This document shows, one piece after another, positions 35,007-42,958 of a stretch of 64,000 bases of DNA (the stretch's first letter is position 1; each line of letters opens with the position of its first letter). The stretch comes from Armatimonadota bacterium (GTDB taxonomy: Bacteria; Armatimonadota; Zipacnadia; JAUWAU01). The DNA lies in contig JAUWAU010000012.1 of the NCBI GenBank assembly GCA_030601885.1, positions 1 through 64,000 of the forward strand, written 5' to 3'. A program made the position numbers and the translations under genes. The notes under the pieces are model-generated. The model did not search any database. It saw nothing but the letters and a program-made list of their open reading frames with translations, and was not told the DNA's origin.

Positions 35007-36071
35007 ATGAAGCCATTCCGATCCGCTGTTCTGTTCGCGTTGCCCGCGTTGGTGGTGCTGACGGCTTTCGTGAGTGCGAACGTCATCGGGCGCGGAAAGC
35101 GGCCGGCGGATGAGCCGGCCCGGGTGCTCCCGCCGCCCATCCCACCACGGCCGGGCGACCCGGTGGATGCGCTTATCGACGATCTGGAGATCGGCCCGGC
35201 CGAGCGACACGGCGCCCTCACGATCTACCCGCTCCGGCGGCGCCACGACTCCGGGTTCGTGCCGCTGACGTTTGACGAGGGTGTGTCGCACGGAGATGTG
35301 GTAGTCCGCGAACTCGCGCGGAGCCGTGTGAATGAGGTGGAAGTGCAGAATCGCTCGCGCCGGGATCTGTTCCTGATGGGCGGGCAGATGCTGTTCGGGA
35401 GCAAGCAGGATCGCATCTTTCAACGCGACGCCCTGATCCCACCGCACAGCGAATGGGTGCGCGTGCCGGTGTATTGCGTCGAGCGCGGCCGCTGGACGCC
35501 GGTGTCAAAGCACTTCTCCGGCAAGGGACGCGCCGTGGCGCCGGCGCTGCGGCGAGCGGCGCAAGAATCAGCCAGCCAGGAAGAGATCTGGAGCGGCGTT
35601 GCCCGGCAGCGCAACGAATTCAGCGTCTCCAAGGGCCGCACAGAGGCGTACGGGGCCATCTACGAGGACGACGAGGTGCAGTCCAGGCTGCGGGAGTACC
35701 GGGAGCGGCTCAGACCTGTGCTACAGCGCGGCACGTGCGGGGTCGTCGTTGTGGGTCGCCGGGGCATCATCTGTGCCGATATTTTCGGCGATCGGGCCCT
35801 CTTTGCGAAGCTCTGGCACAGCCTGTTGGACTCGTATGTGTTGGACGAGGGAAAGCGCGGCTGGGGGCCGGGGAGCGACGAGCACTCAGTGCGGGAATTC
35901 CTGCGCGGAGCGCGTAGCGACCGATCGGGGCACCACCATACGCCGACGCCCGGCATAGGCGACGCGCTGCGCATCTCCGGGCCTACATCGGGCGCCGCTC
36001 TCAGTTTCCGCAGAGATGCGGTGCATGTCGATCTCTACCCGACGCTCTATAGGCCGCTCATGGAGCGATAG
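35007..36071 (+). CDS. exported ARPP-1-domain-like protein
   Basis: A 354-residue protein with an N-terminal signal or anchor (MKPFRSAVLFALPALVVLTAF). The body resembles the ARPP-1 family: FVPLTFDEGVSHGDVVVREL, then VEVQNRSRRDLFLMGGQMLFGSKQDRIF, then VPVYCVERGRWTP near residue 155. These motifs (G-x-x-L-x-G-x-K-Q-x-R and C-V-E-x-x-RW) are the family core; function is unknown. The start at 35007 is fixed by GGAGGAAGGGG eight bases upstream and by the signal sequence. Being divergent from the BlaI-type repressor across a possible operator, it may be that repressor's target. This is inference. Confidence 0.6.
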   Translation: MKPFRSAVLFALPALVVLTAFVSANVIGRGKRPADEPARVLPPPIPPRPGDPVDALIDDLEIGPAERHGALTIYPLRRRHDSGFVPLTFDEGVSHGDVVVRELARSRVNEVEVQNRSRRDLFLMGGQMLFGSKQDRIFQRDALIPPHSEWVRVPVYCVERGRWTPVSKHFSGKGRAVAPALRRAAQESASQEEIWSGVARQRNEFSVSKGRTEAYGAIYEDDEVQSRLREYRERLRPVLQRGTCGVVVVGRRGIICADIFGDRALFAKLWHSLLDSYVLDEGKRGWGPGSDEHSVREFLRGARSDRSGHHHTPTPGIGDALRISGPTSGAALSFRRDAVHVDLYPTLYRPLMER

Positions 36072-36101
36072 GCCGGCAGCGCCTCTGCCAGTCGCGTGGC
36101 G

Positions 36102-36222
36102 CGGGTTGCTTGCCAACCCGTGGATCGTGCCGCCGGAGGTAGCACGGGTAGCGAGCTACCCGTGGCACCCGGCACTTCTGGAGTGAGTACTGAACACACG
36201 AGCCCGGCAGCTTGCCGGGCTC
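36102..36222. repeat. cluster of three REP-like palindromes
   Basis: CGGGTTG-CTTGC-CAACCCG (36102-36120), ACGGGTAGC-GA-GCTACCCGT (36144-36163) and GAGCCCGGCA-GCT-TGCCGGGCTC (36200-36222), all perfect. The first two are close relatives of the palindromes at 28480-28502 and 28721-28740. They sit between the convergent ARPP-1-like and argJ genes and could also act as a bidirectional terminator region, though no T-tract follows. Confidence 0.6.
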
Positions 36223-36253
36223 GGATGCATTATGCGACGCCAAGTGCGGTGCC

Positions 36254-37456
36254 CTACGTGGTGTACTTGGCGTTGAAGGTCACGTATTCGGTGGAGAGGT
36301 CGCACGTCCACACGGTAGCTTCCTCAGCGCCACGGCCGAGGTCGATCTCGATACACACCTCATCGCCGGCCATGGCCGCGTCCCCGTCGCGCTCTGATAC
36401 TTCACCCGGCTGGCCCTTGCGGAACGCCGCAAGCCCGCCAATGGTGATGCTCACGTCCGCCGGGTCCACCGGCACGCCGGCGGCCCCGATGGCCGCGGCA
36501 ATTCGGCCCCAGTTGAAGTCGCGCCCGTGAACGGCCGTCTTCACCAGCAGCGAGTTGGCGACGGTGCGCCCCACTCGGCGGCCGGCCTCTCGGCTCTCAG
36601 CACCCGTCACCCGGATCTCGACCAGCTTCGTGGCGCCCTCCCCATCGCGCACGATCTGCTTCGCGAGCGACTGGCACACGTACACGAGCGCGTCCCGGAA
36701 GGCGACAAATGCGTCTCCGGAGGCGGGTATCTCATCGTTGCCCGCCGCGCCGTTCGCGAGTATGAGCACGGTGTCACTTGTGCTCATGTCGCCGTCCACC
36801 GTGATGCAGTTGAACGATACGCCCACGGCTTCGCGCAGAGCTGGGCCCAGCACGTGGGGGGCGATGCGGGCGTCGGTGCTGAGGAAGCAGTGCATGGTGG
36901 CCATGTCGGGGCAGATCATGCCGGCGCCCTTGCACATTCCGCCGATGCGCACGGCCCGGGCGCCGATCTCCGTCTCGACGGCGCATTGCTTAGTGACTTT
37001 GTCCGTCGTAAGCATGGCCTGCGCCGCCTCAGTCGCCGCCTCGTGACTGAGCCGCTGCGCAGCGGTCCGGATGCCGCTCTCGATGCGGTCCATCGGGAGC
37101 GGGATGCCGATCTTGCCCGTTGATGCCACGAGGACATCCTCGCTGGGGACTCCGAGCGCGTCAGCGGCAATGCTCGCCATGCGCCGGGCGTCGGCCAACC
37201 CCTGTTGGCCCGTGGCGGCGTTGGCGTTGCCGCTGTTGGACACGATGGCTCGCGCGCGCCCATCCTGCAGGTGCTCTCGCGAGACCATGACCGGCGGTGA
37301 GGCAAAGGCGCTCGTGGTGAACGTGCCGGCCGCCGCGCATCGCTTATCGGCATAGACCAGACAAAGGTCCCTGTTGTTCTCGGGCTTGATCCCGCATGAA
37401 ACGCCGGCGGCGACGAAGCCGTCGGCAGCCAGGATGCCCCCACTGGCCTCTTTCAA
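36254..37456 (-). CDS. argJ: bifunctional glutamate N-acetyltransferase/amino-acid acetyltransferase ArgJ
   Basis: A 400-residue enzyme of arginine biosynthesis. It moves the acetyl group from N-acetylornithine to glutamate and, in bifunctional forms, also acetylates glutamate with acetyl-CoA. The precursor cleaves itself before the threonine in PDMATMHCF, here within GGMCKGAGMICPDMATM, the conserved autoprocessing site. VSNSGNANAATGQQG is a typical N-terminal motif and VHGRDFNWGRIAAAIG a C-terminal one. The start is TTG at 37456, preceded by AGGAGG eight bases upstream; the upstream frame is a low-complexity tract without homology. It follows argC on the same strand, forming an argCJ operon. 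Confidence 0.92.
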   Translation of the reverse strand: MKEASGGILAADGFVAAGVSCGIKPENNRDLCLVYADKRCAAAGTFTTSAFASPPVMVSREHLQDGRARAIVSNSGNANAATGQQGLADARRMASIAADALGVPSEDVLVASTGKIGIPLPMDRIESGIRTAAQRLSHEAATEAAQAMLTTDKVTKQCAVETEIGARAVRIGGMCKGAGMICPDMATMHCFLSTDARIAPHVLGPALREAVGVSFNCITVDGDMSTSDTVLILANGAAGNDEIPASGDAFVAFRDALVYVCQSLAKQIVRDGEGATKLVEIRVTGAESREAGRRVGRTVANSLLVKTAVHGRDFNWGRIAAAIGAAGVPVDPADVSITIGGLAAFRKGQPGEVSERDGDAAMAGDEVCIEIDLGRGAEEATVWTCDLSTEYVTFNAKYTT

Positions 37457-37571
37457 TGCGTATGCCTCCTGAGACGGCAAGGTGAAAGGATGAAGGGAAA
37501 AGGGCAAGAAGACGTACAGCCGAGTGCACCTGGTGCGCTTTGCGGTTCCGTCTTCTCCTTTCTCCTTGCCT

Positions 37572-38603
37572 CTACGGCCAGACGTTGATGACGTCAAGGC
37601 CGGTCGTCTCGTCGAAGCCGCACATCAGGTTCATGCATTGCACGGCGGCTCCGGAGAGCCCCTTGACGATGTTGTCCGTCACGCCGAAGGCAACGACGCG
37701 GCCGCACACGTCGTCGCGGCACACGGCCACGTCCACGTAGTTCGTCCCGGACACGTGCTTGGTGGACGGAAGCTCCCCCGCGCGCATGACGCGCACGAAG
37801 GGCTCGTCCGCGTAGAACTCCTCGTACGCGCTCTGAAGATCGGCGTCGGGGTCGCGAAGCGTGGCAAACACCGTCGCCAGAATGCCGCGGACCACGGGCA
37901 CGCGACTCGGCGCGAACGTGACCTTGACCTCCGCGCCTGCCACGCAGCTCAGCTCCTGCTCGATCTCGGGCACGTGGCGATGTCGGGGCATGGCGTACGC
38001 GGCGACGGTCTCGGCTGCCTCGGGGTAGTGGTTGAGCAGATTGATGTGACTGCGACCGACACCGGATATGCCGGTCTTGCTGTCGATCACGATGCTGGAC
38101 AGATCCACCAGAGGTTCTTTCACGAGAGGCGCCGCCGCCAGAATGGCCGCCGTCGGATGGCAGCCGGGCACGGCCACGAAGTCGGCGCCGCGTATCTCCT
38201 CCCGATGCAGCTCGGGCATGCCATACGGGGCCGTACCGACCAGGTCCGGGGCGGCGTGCTTGTCATAGTGCTGCTCGTAGACTTCCACGGACTTGAGGCG
38301 GAAGTCGGCGGAGAAGTCGGCGACCTTTTTGCCCGTTGCCACGGCGTCTCGGACCATCGCAGTCCCCACGCCCGGCTGCAAACAGAAGAAGAGAAAGTCG
38401 GCACGCCGGGCCGCCTCGGCTACGTCCGATTCATCGGTCACCAGATCGCACACGTCCCGCAGGTGCGGGTAGAAATCGCTGATCCGCCGCCCGGTCTGCA
38501 ACTCCGCCACATAGGTGATTTCCACCTCGGGATGCCTGAGCAGCAGGCGCAGGAGCTCCACTCCGCCATAGCCCGCCGCGCCGAAAACGCCTACTCTTAG
38601 CAT
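37572..38603 (-). CDS. argC: N-acetyl-gamma-glutamyl-phosphate reductase ArgC
   Basis: A 343-residue NADPH-dependent reductase, third step of arginine synthesis. The Rossmann motif GVFGAAGYGGVELLRLL opens the protein. The catalytic cysteine is in VAVPGCHPTAAIL near residue 150, and SGVGRSHINLLNHYPEAAE and PRHRHVPEIEQEL match substrate-binding segments, with the His of RHRH as expected. AGGAGG precedes the ATG and a near-consensus promoter lies at 38633-38661. ArgJ follows after a 115-base gap holding a polypyrimidine/polypurine tract. Confidence 0.94.
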   Translation of the reverse strand: MLRVGVFGAAGYGGVELLRLLLRHPEVEITYVAELQTGRRISDFYPHLRDVCDLVTDESDVAEAARRADFLFFCLQPGVGTAMVRDAVATGKKVADFSADFRLKSVEVYEQHYDKHAAPDLVGTAPYGMPELHREEIRGADFVAVPGCHPTAAILAAAPLVKEPLVDLSSIVIDSKTGISGVGRSHINLLNHYPEAAETVAAYAMPRHRHVPEIEQELSCVAGAEVKVTFAPSRVPVVRGILATVFATLRDPDADLQSAYEEFYADEPFVRVMRAGELPSTKHVSGTNYVDVAVCRDDVCGRVVAFGVTDNIVKGLSGAAVQCMNLMCGFDETTGLDVINVWP

Positions 38604-38632
38604 ACGTCGTCCTCCTGGCAGAAGTGCGCATC

Positions 38633-38661
38633 AGCGTACTGTCGCGCCATGCAAATGTCAA
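38633..38661 (-). promoter_or_regulatory. promoter of the argCJ operon
   Basis: On the minus strand: TTGACA, exactly 17 bases, then TACGCT, giving a transcript start near 38626 and a 5' leader of about 24 bases to the argC ATG. No ARG box was recognised. Confidence 0.65.
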
Positions 38662-38714
38662 GGCGCGGATACACACGAGGGTCCTGCGAAACTCCAGAGG
38701 GAGCTACAATCGAA

Positions 38715-40053
38715 AGGTGTGTAAAAGGGTTTGGCGGTAACCTCCAGGTTGGAAACCAGTGAGCGCAAGCTCACACAAGGAGGCTACCACCATGAAGCAG
38801 GATATCACGCCGGAGAGTCGGGCGCAACGTGTGACGTGGGAGACGTTGGAGGACTACGTTCGGGAGAGTGTCCAGGAGCTGATCCAGGGACTCCTGGAGC
38901 AGGAGGTCACGGAGCTGTTGGGTCGTGGGAAGTCTGAGCGACGTGGGGTGGTGGATGCGGCGCCTGGGTATCGCAATGGTCATGGGAAGCCGCGTCGTCT
39001 GACGCTGGGAAGCGGGACGGTGAGGGTGCGGCGACCTCGGGTGCGTGATTTGGACGAGCGGTTCGAGAGCCGAATCCTGCCGTTATTCGTGCGGCGCACG
39101 GAGCAGGTGAGCGATCTGATCCCGGAGCTGTACCTGCACGGTCTGGCCGAGGGCGATTTCGATCTGGCACTACGGGGTCTGTTGGGAGAAGATGCTCCGC
39201 TTTCGGCAAGCACCGTGGCTCGGCTGAAGACGAAGTGGCAGGCGGAGATGGCGGGGTGGAATGCCCGGCGGCTGGACGATCTGGACGTGGTGTATTTGTG
39301 GGTGGATGGCGTGTACGTGAAAGCGGGCTTAGAGGACCGTAAGGCCGCGGTGCTGGTGCTCCTGGCGGGTCTGAGCGATGGGCGCAAGGTGCTGGTGGCA
39401 CTCAAGAGCGGGCAGCGGGAGTCGACGGCCAGCTGGGCCGGCGTCCTGCGGGATCTGCGGTCCCGGGGGTTGCGGGCGCCGCGCCTGGTGATCGGCGACG
39501 GTCACCTGGGGATCTGGGCCGGACTGGGCCAGGTGTACCCGGAGGCCGCCGAGCAGCGGTGCTGGAACCACCGCATCCTGAACCTCCTGGATCGCATCGG
39601 GAAGAGGGATCAGCCAGCGGCCATCGCTCTGCTACGCACCATCGTGTATGCCGGCACTCTCCAGGAAGCCGAGAGCCACAAGACGAGCTTCCAGCACTGG
39701 TGTCGGCAGCGGGGGTATGAGGAGGCCGGCCGGCTCATCGACGAGGACTGGGAGCGGATGGTTGCCTTCTACGGCTTCCCCAAGGAGCATTGGACGCATC
39801 TGCGCACAACGAATCCCATCGAGTCGCCTTTCGCCGCACTGCGGCTGCGCACCGACGCGGCCAAGCGGTTCAAGAAGGTGGAGAATGCGACAGCAGTGAT
39901 GTGGAAGATGCTGCTCATCGCCGAGAGCCGTTTCCGACGTCTGAACGCTCCGGAGCTGATGAAGGAGCTCTTCGAAGGGGCCGTCTACATCAACGGACTT
40001 CCACAACCAAACCAGACCAAGAGGCTCGCCGCCTAACCTACGTTTACACACCT
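38715..40053 (+). mobile_element. IS256-family insertion sequence
   Basis: Inverted ends AGGTGTGTAAA (38715-38725) and TTTACACACCT (40043-40053) enclose one transposase gene; total about 1.34 kb, normal for IS256. No 8-9-base target duplication is visible at the borders (left CAATCGAA, right ATTGACGG), so the true ends may lie slightly elsewhere or the copy has recombined. TCCAGAGGG occurs on both flanks, 13-14 bases outside the ends. Confidence 0.82.
38792..40036 (+). CDS. IS256-family transposase
   Basis: A 414-residue DDE transposase (mutator-type). RNGHGKPRRLTLGSGTVRVRRPRVRD, read in pieces, is the typical N-terminal block. The first catalytic Asp lies in VVYLWVDGVYVKAG, the second in LVIGDGHLGIWAGL, with CWNHRILNLLDRI (the C/D-x2-H block) after it, and the Glu probably in TTNPIESPFAALRLRT. 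Length is normal and the frame intact, so it could be active. GGAGG eight bases before the ATG is the ribosome-binding site. Just upstream, GTGAGC-GCAA-GCTCAC forms a stable GNRA-loop hairpin that could limit translation, a common device in insertion sequences. Confidence 0.92.
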   Translation: MKQDITPESRAQRVTWETLEDYVRESVQELIQGLLEQEVTELLGRGKSERRGVVDAAPGYRNGHGKPRRLTLGSGTVRVRRPRVRDLDERFESRILPLFVRRTEQVSDLIPELYLHGLAEGDFDLALRGLLGEDAPLSASTVARLKTKWQAEMAGWNARRLDDLDVVYLWVDGVYVKAGLEDRKAAVLVLLAGLSDGRKVLVALKSGQRESTASWAGVLRDLRSRGLRAPRLVIGDGHLGIWAGLGQVYPEAAEQRCWNHRILNLLDRIGKRDQPAAIALLRTIVYAGTLQEAESHKTSFQHWCRQRGYEEAGRLIDEDWERMVAFYGFPKEHWTHLRTTNPIESPFAALRLRTDAAKRFKKVENATAVMWKMLLIAESRFRRLNAPELMKELFEGAVYINGLPQPNQTKRLAA

Positions 40054-40223
40054 ATTGACGGGACCTCTCCAGAGGGTGCGATACCCCAATTCTGCGGGGG
40101 GCTTACCTCAATGACGAACGTGCTGACTGGTGGATCACATTAGGAGGGGATATTAGCTCACAGGGACAATGCCACGAACATCTCTGGGAGTTAGGCCCCC
40201 AGGGCACCAAGCGAGGGCCAAAC

Positions 40224-41048
40224 TTAGCGATACTTCCGCTTCAGAGCTGGGTCGCCGTTCACGCGAATGCCGTACACCCGATAGCCATCATACGTCCGCT
40301 TGCTGCGGAATTCGAGGCTCTTGATTCGCGCCCAGTATTGCTCCAGATAGGAGTAGTCATAGCCCCCTGGGAGTTTGTGCAGGTAGTAGTGGAACTGATT
40401 CGCGTAGACGATGGATGCGACATTATCAGCGATTTGAAGCCCGGCTGTAAGCCGTGAGTCCGCGAACAAGGGGGCTTCAGCGAGATTCGTGAGCAGCCGT
40501 CCAGTATCGTGGCCGAAGACATATGAGAGGTACGAACTTCCAACCTGAAAATCCTGCCTAGCCTCTCTGCCGCGGGATCGCGAGTCCATTATCATGATGC
40601 CGTGCTGAAAAGCATGATGCTCCGAGAGGTGGATGCTGAAGCGATCCGCCAACTGCTGCACGGCACTCGTGTATAAGCCGACAGAGGAGGCGGCTGTACT
40701 CGGCTCCTTGATGAAGACGATTGCGAAGACCCTTGCATCCCATTGTTCTAGCCCGTTCAGCAGTTCATGCGTAAATGCTTGGCGGCGAGCGCTCTCCTTG
40801 TTCCTTGGCGCAGTAAGGTCATTTCCTTTCGCCTCCCAATGCTCGGGGCGGGCTAGACCCGGCGCCGCCATTTCGGCCGCGAAGTACTTCCGCTTGAGGT
40901 TCAGATACTCCCGGTCGATGTTCCGCCATTCATCCAGTGCCAAAGCGACACCACCCAAGACGAACAGGGGTGTCTGCCCAGCTTGGAGCGGCACGTCGTG
41001 TTTGTGAGGACTACCAGCCTCATCAACGTATAGGACGCATGTGTCCAT
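40224..41048 (-). CDS. DUF3800 protein
   Basis: A 274-residue protein opening with TCVLYVDEAGSPHKHD, the acidic Y-x-D-E-x-G motif of DUF3800, and containing LTAGLQIADNVASIVYANQ near the C-terminus, where the family has a conserved Q-x-A-D. These acidic residues suggest an RNase H-like nuclease fold; no activity is firmly established. Members are often found in mobile or defence-rich regions, and here it sits between an IS256 copy and large palindromes. ATG at 41048 is preferred (GGGGCGGGG upstream); TTG at 41066 is possible. A factor-independent terminator lies directly upstream (41065-41096). Confidence 0.8.
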   Translation of the reverse strand: MDTCVLYVDEAGSPHKHDVPLQAGQTPLFVLGGVALALDEWRNIDREYLNLKRKYFAAEMAAPGLARPEHWEAKGNDLTAPRNKESARRQAFTHELLNGLEQWDARVFAIVFIKEPSTAASSVGLYTSAVQQLADRFSIHLSEHHAFQHGIMIMDSRSRGREARQDFQVGSSYLSYVFGHDTGRLLTNLAEAPLFADSRLTAGLQIADNVASIVYANQFHYYLHKLPGGYDYSYLEQYWARIKSLEFRSKRTYDGYRVYGIRVNGDPALKRKYR

Positions 41049-41064
41049 GATCCCCGCCCCAAAC

Positions 41065-41096
41065 AAAAAGGTAGCCCGCCCATCAGGCGGACTACC
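41065..41096 (-). terminator. factor-independent terminator directly upstream of the DUF3800 gene
   Basis: On the minus strand GGTAGTCCGCC, loop TGATG, GGCGGGCTACC, then TTTTT. All 11 pairs form (one T-G wobble). It ends about 17 bases before the DUF3800 ATG, too close for a separate promoter in between, so it could act as an attenuator as well as terminate upstream transcription. Confidence 0.7.
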
Positions 41097-41232
41097 TGGC
41101 TGTGCACAGGCACTCTACAGTGGCTTGAGTGGGCTCTCCCACTACGCTGAGCACGCTTGACTTATACCCCAAAGGACCGAAGAAGTCAACCCATTTCTGC
41201 CACTTTTTTCCGCTTTTTCGGATGTTTGGGTA

Positions 41233-41275
41233 GGACAGCCGTCCAGGGGGCCAAAGGCCCCCTGGACGGCTGTCC
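41233..41275. repeat. 43-bp perfect palindrome
   Basis: Arms of 20 bases (41233-41252 starting GGACAGCCGTCC, and 41256-41275 ending GGACGGCTGTCC) separated by AAA. No T-tract on either side. It lies between the TPR gene and the DUF3800 terminator in a 346-base gap (41049-41394) that contains no gene. Confidence 0.75.
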
Positions 41276-41394
41276 CCCACAGACTGCTTTTCGCGCGCCC
41301 TCCCCCTGCGGACCAGCGCGAGGCATGCTTGCCGTGGTCACGGCGCGCCCGTGAGGCAACTGAGGAGCGCAGGGGGCGCCCGGGGGGGCGAGGG

Positions 41395-41889
41395 TCAGTA
41401 GCCCTCTGGGCGCATAATGTCCAAGGCGCGGGAGGCGTCCTGGTCGCCGAGCTGGGCGGCCTTCTCAAAGCACTGCCTCGCCTCCGGGTAGCGCCTGAGG
41501 TGGTGAAGCGCGGCGCCCTTGTTGTACCAGACTTCCGCCAAGTCGGGGTTGATCTCCAGGGCGCGGTCAAAGCAGGAGAGCGCCTCCTCGCTTCGGCCCA
41601 GCTTGCCCAGCGCATTGGCCTTGTTGAACCAGGCTTCGGCGTCGTCAGGGTTCATCTCCAGGGCGCGCTCGTAGCAGGACAGCGCCTCGTCGCTTTGGCC
41701 CAGCTTGTGCAGCGCCACGCCCTTGTCGTAGCAGGCTTCGGCCGAGTCAGCCACGGCAGAAGCCCCATAAGCCAGCCCCGAGAAGGTCAGCACTGCGCCG
41801 ATCTCAGCGCCGCATGCGCCTGCCGGGTGTCCTGCCAGCACCATCAGCGCTAACAGCGCAATGCTGATGCGACGTTGTGCGATGCTCAT
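41395..41889 (-). CDS. exported TPR-repeat protein
   Basis: A 164-residue protein with a signal peptide (ISIALLALMVLAGHPAGACGA) and three to four tetratricopeptide repeats: YDKGVALHKLGQSDEALSCY, FNKANALGKLGRSEEALSCF, YNKGAALHHLRRYPEARQCF. TPRs form a helical scaffold for binding partner proteins. The first two repeats are nearly identical over about 30 residues (ALSCYERALEMNPD and ALSCFDRALEINPD), showing recent internal duplication. Ends with a short tail (ASRALDIMRPEGY). Probably periplasmic; partner unknown. Confidence 0.8.
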   Translation of the reverse strand: MSIAQRRISIALLALMVLAGHPAGACGAEIGAVLTFSGLAYGASAVADSAEACYDKGVALHKLGQSDEALSCYERALEMNPDDAEAWFNKANALGKLGRSEEALSCFDRALEINPDLAEVWYNKGAALHHLRRYPEARQCFEKAAQLGDQDASRALDIMRPEGY

Positions 41890-42094
41890 CCTCAGTCATC
41901 CCTTTGCTGGCTCGACCAGGCTCGGGTCAGGGGGGCACTATGCGCGGCTACGATGTCCTCTCGACCCAAGCCCCGCCAATGCAGTGGTGCTGGAGCTAGC
42001 CTTCGCTGCTGACGCCTGGAGCCCTGCCGACTGAAACCCGGGAGAGTCACCTATTTGGCAAGTGCCGCCTCGGGCAGCGCCGTGTGTCCCTTGC

Positions 42095-42958
42095 CTAGAG
42101 AGAATCCTCAACTTGTCTCCGTGTGGGCGCCGCTTGGATTCCTGGACGTTGGATCGAGAGCGACGCAGCGACATTGGCAAACCGAGCGGACTCGAACACA
42201 TCGTTGGATTCATAGTAACGGACAAAAAAGGCAGCGGCAAAGACGTCTCCTGCTCCCGTTGGATCAACCACTCGTGTGGGCTGGACCGGCACCCTCCTAT
42301 GCCGCCCGTCGGAAAACACCGTGCAACCCCGTGCGCCTTCCGTGACCACCAAAACGGTCGCCGGCCGGGACAAACGTTCCGCCAAGCTCCAGTCGCCGGC
42401 AATGTCTTCGATACTGATGACCACAGCCCGAAACTTGTCGAGAAGCTCTGTTCCCTGCCAGGCAATCCGAAACACATTGCCATGCTCATCCCACCCACGC
42501 ATCCATCCCTGCGGAGTGACCACCACCGAGTTTGTCTCAAAAACGCCGGCCAACTGAGGATCCACTTCCTGGGCCACAGGACCGAGATGCACGAGAGCTG
42601 CGCCCAGGCAATGCGGCGGGATGTCGTCGGGCCGGATGGGCCGGGCCACAGGTCCAAGCTTCTGCCGTCGCCCACCGTGACCGTACAGGTTCCGAAACGT
42701 CGTGGTGTGCGGCGAGGGACGGATGTGCCATTCAGCATCGGCCAGGCACGTCGGCGGGTGGAAGTCCGCGGCGGCGGCGGTGACGATGACAGGGCGCCAA
42801 CCCAGTTGCTTGGCCATGAAACCAGCGTAGGTTGCTGTGCCGCCGGCGACGAAATCGCCCTCAGGCGCAACATCTTTGGTGACGTGGCCAACTACCAGGT
42901 AAGTTCGCTCTGCCTGTCGCACCACGGTTCGCGTCTCAGTCTTCGCTTCCAACCTCAT
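42095..42958 (-). CDS. PfkB-family sugar/inositol kinase
   Basis: A 287-residue ribokinase-like enzyme. It shows the GG motif VAGGTATYAGFMAKQLGW near residue 37 and the catalytic/anion-hole signature VVDPTGAGDVFAAAFFVRY near residue 230. PfkB enzymes phosphorylate sugars, nucleosides and, in some archaea and bacteria, myo-inositol. It is last in the inositol operon, and its ATG at 42958 lies inside the end of the preceding gene (23-base overlap), so translation is coupled. A GTG at 42928, just past that gene's stop, is a possible alternative. An inositol or inositol-phosphate substrate is inference from context. Confidence 0.8.
   Translation of the reverse strand: MRLEAKTETRTVVRQAERTYLVVGHVTKDVAPEGDFVAGGTATYAGFMAKQLGWRPVIVTAAAADFHPPTCLADAEWHIRPSPHTTTFRNLYGHGGRRQKLGPVARPIRPDDIPPHCLGAALVHLGPVAQEVDPQLAGVFETNSVVVTPQGWMRGWDEHGNVFRIAWQGTELLDKFRAVVISIEDIAGDWSLAERLSRPATVLVVTEGARGCTVFSDGRHRRVPVQPTRVVDPTGAGDVFAAAFFVRYYESNDVFESARFANVAASLSIQRPGIQAAPTRRQVEDSL

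Noticed and set aside
40060..40220. Open frame right of the IS256 copy reading like coding DNA (ERADWWITLGGDIS)
   Set aside because: It runs on unbroken into the antisense of the DUF3800 gene, has no start and could not be tied to any family. It might be the tail of a gene cut by the IS, but evidence is too thin.
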